From the NCBI GenBank assembly GCA_013349325.1, contig DUZX01000001.1:62001-126000 (forward strand): a stretch of DNA of 64,000 bases. The letters run 5' to 3'. The position numbers were made by a program, and so were the translations under genes. Below are positions 61,565-64,000 of the stretch, piece after piece. Below the pieces are notes generated by a model. The model made no database searches, had not been told where the DNA came from, and saw only the letters and a list, made by a program, of their open reading frames with translations. The DNA comes from Desulfuromonadales bacterium. Its GTDB lineage: Bacteria; Desulfobacterota; Desulfuromonadia; Geobacterales; Pseudopelobacteraceae. Every line of letters begins with the position of its first letter. Position 1 is the stretch's first letter.

Positions 61565-62077
61565 TTACTGCAAGGTTACTGCAGAAACTGTAGCCGACGT
61601 AATGCCCGCAATGGGTGCCCCGAGAGTGTCGGTAGCGTTGACAGCGGTCAGGGGATTAAAATCAGCAGCCACGGGAGCCGCGCCGTTAGCCAGTTGCAGC
61701 GTTATTGTCGCTACTTCACCGACAGTATTCACACCTGCAGCTTCTGAACTGGCCAGCACTATCTGGAGTGTTCCTTTGGTTGTACCAGCTGCTACAGTAT
61801 AGGTAACTACCGGCGCAATTGTGTTTCCGGTAAACGTACCGGACGAAGTGACAACAGTGGTTGCAACGGCACCGTTAACCTGGGCCGGTGTCACATCGGC
61901 CGGTAGAGTTACGGTAAAACCGGTACCGGCTATGGTTTGTGTACCGAGGTCGCCACTCAAATTAACCTTGAGAGTTGCTGTTGTATTCGTAGGTGTACTA
62001 CTTCCGCCCCCCCCACACGCTGCAAACATTAAACAAACTGATAAAAAGATACTGGACCGCAAAATATTTTTAATCAT
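61565..62077 (-). CDS. Lipoprotein with cohesin-like pattern
   Basis: A 170-residue protein with a lipoprotein signal peptide: SIFLSVCLMFAACGGGG with lipobox cysteine at about residue 21, followed by a glycine/serine/threonine linker. The mature part (about 33-170) is all beta-like: ATLKVNLSGDLG, GFTVTLPADVTPAQV, VVTYTVAAGTTKGTLQIVLAS, GEVATITLQLANGAAPVAADF and DTLGAPIAGITS. This order of strands and the GEVATITL/AAPVAADF section resemble cohesin domains, though the match is by eye. It lies 67 bases downstream of a gene ending in a dockerin-like module. AAGGAG precedes the ATG. Confidence 0.6.
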   Translation of the reverse strand: MIKNILRSSIFLSVCLMFAACGGGGSSTPTNTTATLKVNLSGDLGTQTIAGTGFTVTLPADVTPAQVNGAVATTVVTSSGTFTGNTIAPVVTYTVAAGTTKGTLQIVLASSEAAGVNTVGEVATITLQLANGAAPVAADFNPLTAVNATDTLGAPIAGITSATVSAVTLQ

Positions 62078-62104
62078 AGAAGTGAATCTCCTTATTGGTA
62101 AGAT

Positions 62105-62127
62105 CCGCCTGCTCAGAGAGCAGGCGG
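62105..62127. other. Perfect hairpin between the dockerin-ended and lipoprotein genes
   Basis: CCGCCTGCTC and GAGCAGGCGG form a 10-bp stem around three bases, with no T-run. It may adjust the relative amounts of the two proteins by blocking RNA decay (inference). Confidence 0.5.
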
Positions 62128-62144
62128 GGTTGATGTACCTCTTA

Positions 62145-64000
62145 CTACCAGCTGCCGATACCGATACTTCTTCTCAAAATCAAAATAACATCAGCAATAT
62201 CGATGACATCATTACCTTGCGGAGCACCGGAAACAGCAAGCGGCGCTACATCATAACGTATCTTTTCCGCCGGAGTCAGTTTTGTGGGATCAAAGAATCC
62301 CTGCAGAGTCTTGAGTGCATCGGCAATGGAAGGTGCTGCACCTGTTCCGCTGGAACCATTCCTCTTGACTGCAGTGACGCTGAAAATTCCAGGGATAGTT
62401 CCGATAGTCAACGTAGTGTTGGAAGTGGCTCCCGGCATGGACGAAGAAGTTTGGCGAACTTTTACCTGATTGCCGGCACTTACCGTTGCCGCACTTTTTG
62501 AGTATACGCTCCAATTGGCACCGCTGTCGGTGGAAACAGCATATTCGCCTCCAATTACAGAGATCGAAGCCGGAGCGGCAATCCCGGCAACCGTTATGGT
62601 ATTCGATTCAATTGAAGTACTGGTGGGTACATCGGCTTGACCAGTAAAACTAAAGATAAAAGGCGATGCCGGCCCCTTCCAGCTCCAAATTTCAGTGGTG
62701 CTGGTGGAGCTTCCGTCCGTATTTAATATCTCGGTACCAGTGGCATCGCCTACATAGACCTTATAGGTGGCGGTGAAGACCTGGTTCGGCTCGGTGATGG
62801 AGGCTGCCGGAACTGCATAGACATTGTGGATCATGGTGCCGTCCCACTTCCACTTGGTTGAGCTGCCACCTGTACCGAATATGCCGGTATAGTTGTTGGC
62901 GTAAACGATCGGCAGGCCAGTCATCATGTTTGAATAGGGCTGAGGCGTACCTGTTAATGCACCACTACTGGTCCCGCCGACTCCGAACATACCGTCAGCA
63001 AAATAGGTTTCAAGACCGTGTGACTGTGAAACGCGCTCGATCCAGATGCTGCCTCCCGGATACATGGCCTGAACCTGATAGGGAAGACTGCCGGGCAGTG
63101 TCAACCCGGATCCGTGAAGCGCGGAACTGTCATCCCAGCCGAGTTGACGGCTGATAGCCACCCCGCCATTGATAGCGCTCCAGGGTTTAGTCGGGTCATA
63201 CGTTCCGGCCGGAATATATGTCAGGGCCGGCATGGTCGTTCCAGGGAACGAGGGATGAGAGTTTATATCCTGAACCATTAGTTTTTTGGTGTCGGAGTCA
63301 TATTCCACATTCAGCATGGCCATCGGCATCCAGGAAGGCGGATTTGCATAACCGGTGGTTACGCTGAAGCTGGCGACAAAACTACCCAGATTCAGGTTGG
63401 TGACCGATGTCGTGAATGGTGTTGTTGCAGGAACCACACGCACCCTTACCAGATTTCCCGTCGCAACAGTGGCCGGAGTAGTAGTAGACGCAGCACTCCA
63501 GCTAACTCCGTTGTCTGTTGAGACCTGGTAGTCCGGATTTATGCCACCGGCTACGCTGATGGTAGAGTCAGCGGTAACAGTGATGGCATTGGAGGTAACA
63601 GAAAATGGCATGCCGGAAACGGAGGTATTGGCAGGAGCATTGGTTACCGGTGTGAAGGAGAGCGAAGGCGTAACAGAGGTGCCTGTGGTCACGACAAACT
63701 TGCCGGAGACACCGCCGATGGTCAGAGTTGTCGAAGAGGTGACACCCTCGTTGGCTGAAGAGGTCAGATGCACCTTAACCTTGTTGGTGTTTGCTATGGT
63801 ACCGGCTACGGAAGTCCAGCTACCCCAATTGGTTCCACCATCTGTTGAAATTGCATATTCTCCTCCAGCGCTTATGGAGATGCTGGCCGGTGCATTGATG
63901 CCGGAAACTGTTGCATTACTGGATGTTATGGGAGTGCTGATGGCAACACCGGTCTGGCTGGTGAAGCTGAATGCTGCAGGAGTTGTTATCGAACCAACCG
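62145..64000 (-). CDS. Repeat-containing surface protein with dockerin-like C-terminus, N-terminus beyond right edge
   Basis: The frame is open from the right edge to the stop at 62145, giving 617 visible residues; the GTG at 63773 is internal, since the sequence upstream continues the repeat. Three beta-rich repeats of about 95-100 residues are visible (63998-63684, about 63659-63351 and about 62656-62372), each with a core like GGEYAISTDGGTNW and ending TTLTIG...G.FSVTT. Between the second and third lies a non-repeat region of about 230 residues (PSWMPMAMLNVEYDSDTKKL...). The C-terminal 65 residues, IADALKTLQGFF...YDVAPLAVSGAPQGNDVIDIADVILILRR, look like a dockerin type I-style pair of calcium-loop helices. 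Likely secreted; function unknown. Confidence 0.8.
   Translation of the reverse strand, partial: VGSITTPAAFSFTSQTGVAISTPITSSNATVSGINAPASISISAGGEYAISTDGGTNWGSWTSVAGTIANTNKVKVHLTSSANEGVTSSTTLTIGGVSGKFVVTTGTSVTPSLSFTPVTNAPANTSVSGMPFSVTSNAITVTADSTISVAGGINPDYQVSTDNGVSWSAASTTTPATVATGNLVRVRVVPATTPFTTSVTNLNLGSFVASFSVTTGYANPPSWMPMAMLNVEYDSDTKKLMVQDINSHPSFPGTTMPALTYIPAGTYDPTKPWSAINGGVAISRQLGWDDSSALHGSGLTLPGSLPYQVQAMYPGGSIWIERVSQSHGLETYFADGMFGVGGTSSGALTGTPQPYSNMMTGLPIVYANNYTGIFGTGGSSTKWKWDGTMIHNVYAVPAASITEPNQVFTATYKVYVGDATGTEILNTDGSSTSTTEIWSWKGPASPFIFSFTGQADVPTSTSIESNTITVAGIAAPASISVIGGEYAVSTDSGANWSVYSKSAATVSAGNQVKVRQTSSSMPGATSNTTLTIGTIPGIFSVTAVKRNGSSGTGAAPSIADALKTLQGFFDPTKLTPAEKIRYDVAPLAVSGAPQGNDVIDIADVILILRRSIGIGSW

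Noticed and set aside
62145-63773. Complete 542-residue gene starting at GTG 63773
   Set aside because: The frame stays open to the window edge and the upstream residues continue the first repeat (GGEYAISTDGGTNW), so the GTG is internal.

Overview
The window looks like chromosome from a Geobacter-like member of the Desulfuromonadia (class-level inference). Supporting signs are a secreted pentahaem cytochrome, sigma-54 regulation with an NtrC-type two-component system, a large NAD-glutamate dehydrogenase, an olefin (Ole) pathway, dockerin-like C-terminal ends, a PEP-CTERM protein, and many short palindromic repeats between genes. The species cannot be named from the sequence alone. Both edges cut through genes that are open to the edge: a radical SAM protein on the left and a large surface protein on the right.

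Layout. 1-9.1 kb: partial radical SAM gene; an iron alcohol dehydrogenase, PAS histidine kinase and NtrC-type regulator operon, transcribed away from a porin, DUF4242 and AmiS/UreI operon, with a sigma-54 promoter facing each way in the gap; then a SHOCT protein and a small ribbon-helix-helix-like protein. 9.2-19 kb: radical SAM/SPASM maturase, LarA-like protein, YtxH protein, NAD-glutamate dehydrogenase; an acyl-CoA/B12 block of two crotonases, a cobalamin adenosyltransferase and a B12-binding mutase subunit; an RRM protein overlapping a cytidylate-kinase-like protein. 19-29 kb: two large SNF2 helicases around a cell-wall amidase and a YkgJ protein. 29-32.3 kb: oleC, oleD and a phosphopantetheinyl transferase with overlapping ends. 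32.4-39.4 kb: hisG and hisI, one tRNA with anticodon CAT, an S4 protein, hemE, small enzymes, an aminotransferase and pta. 39.5-48.3 kb: a compact minus-strand biosynthetic run (ribH, nusB, hom, trpB2, a HEPN/MNT toxin-antitoxin pair, trpF, a membrane glycosyltransferase, a methyltransferase, trpB). 48.4-53.9 kb: a NosL and ABC-transporter operon, a cysteine-rich secreted protein, a HemP-like protein and a small XRE regulator. 54-60.6 kb: a leader containing a strong terminator hairpin, then parvulin isomerase, unknown secreted protein, pentahaem cytochrome with fibronectin III domains, and PEP-CTERM protein. 60.9-64 kb: a second NosL-family protein, a lipoprotein with a cohesin-like pattern, and a repeat protein ending in a dockerin-like module.

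The points most worth checking are: (1) the cohesin-like lipoprotein encoded directly after a dockerin-ended surface protein; (2) a nearly 50-bp sequence shared upstream of both NosL genes, suggesting one regulon; (3) the attenuator-like leader before the cytochrome operon; (4) the two opposed sigma-54 promoters beside a two-component system; (5) a HEPN/MNT pair that appears to have landed at the start of trpF; and (6) several families of palindromic repeats, two of which lie between an apparent promoter and its gene.
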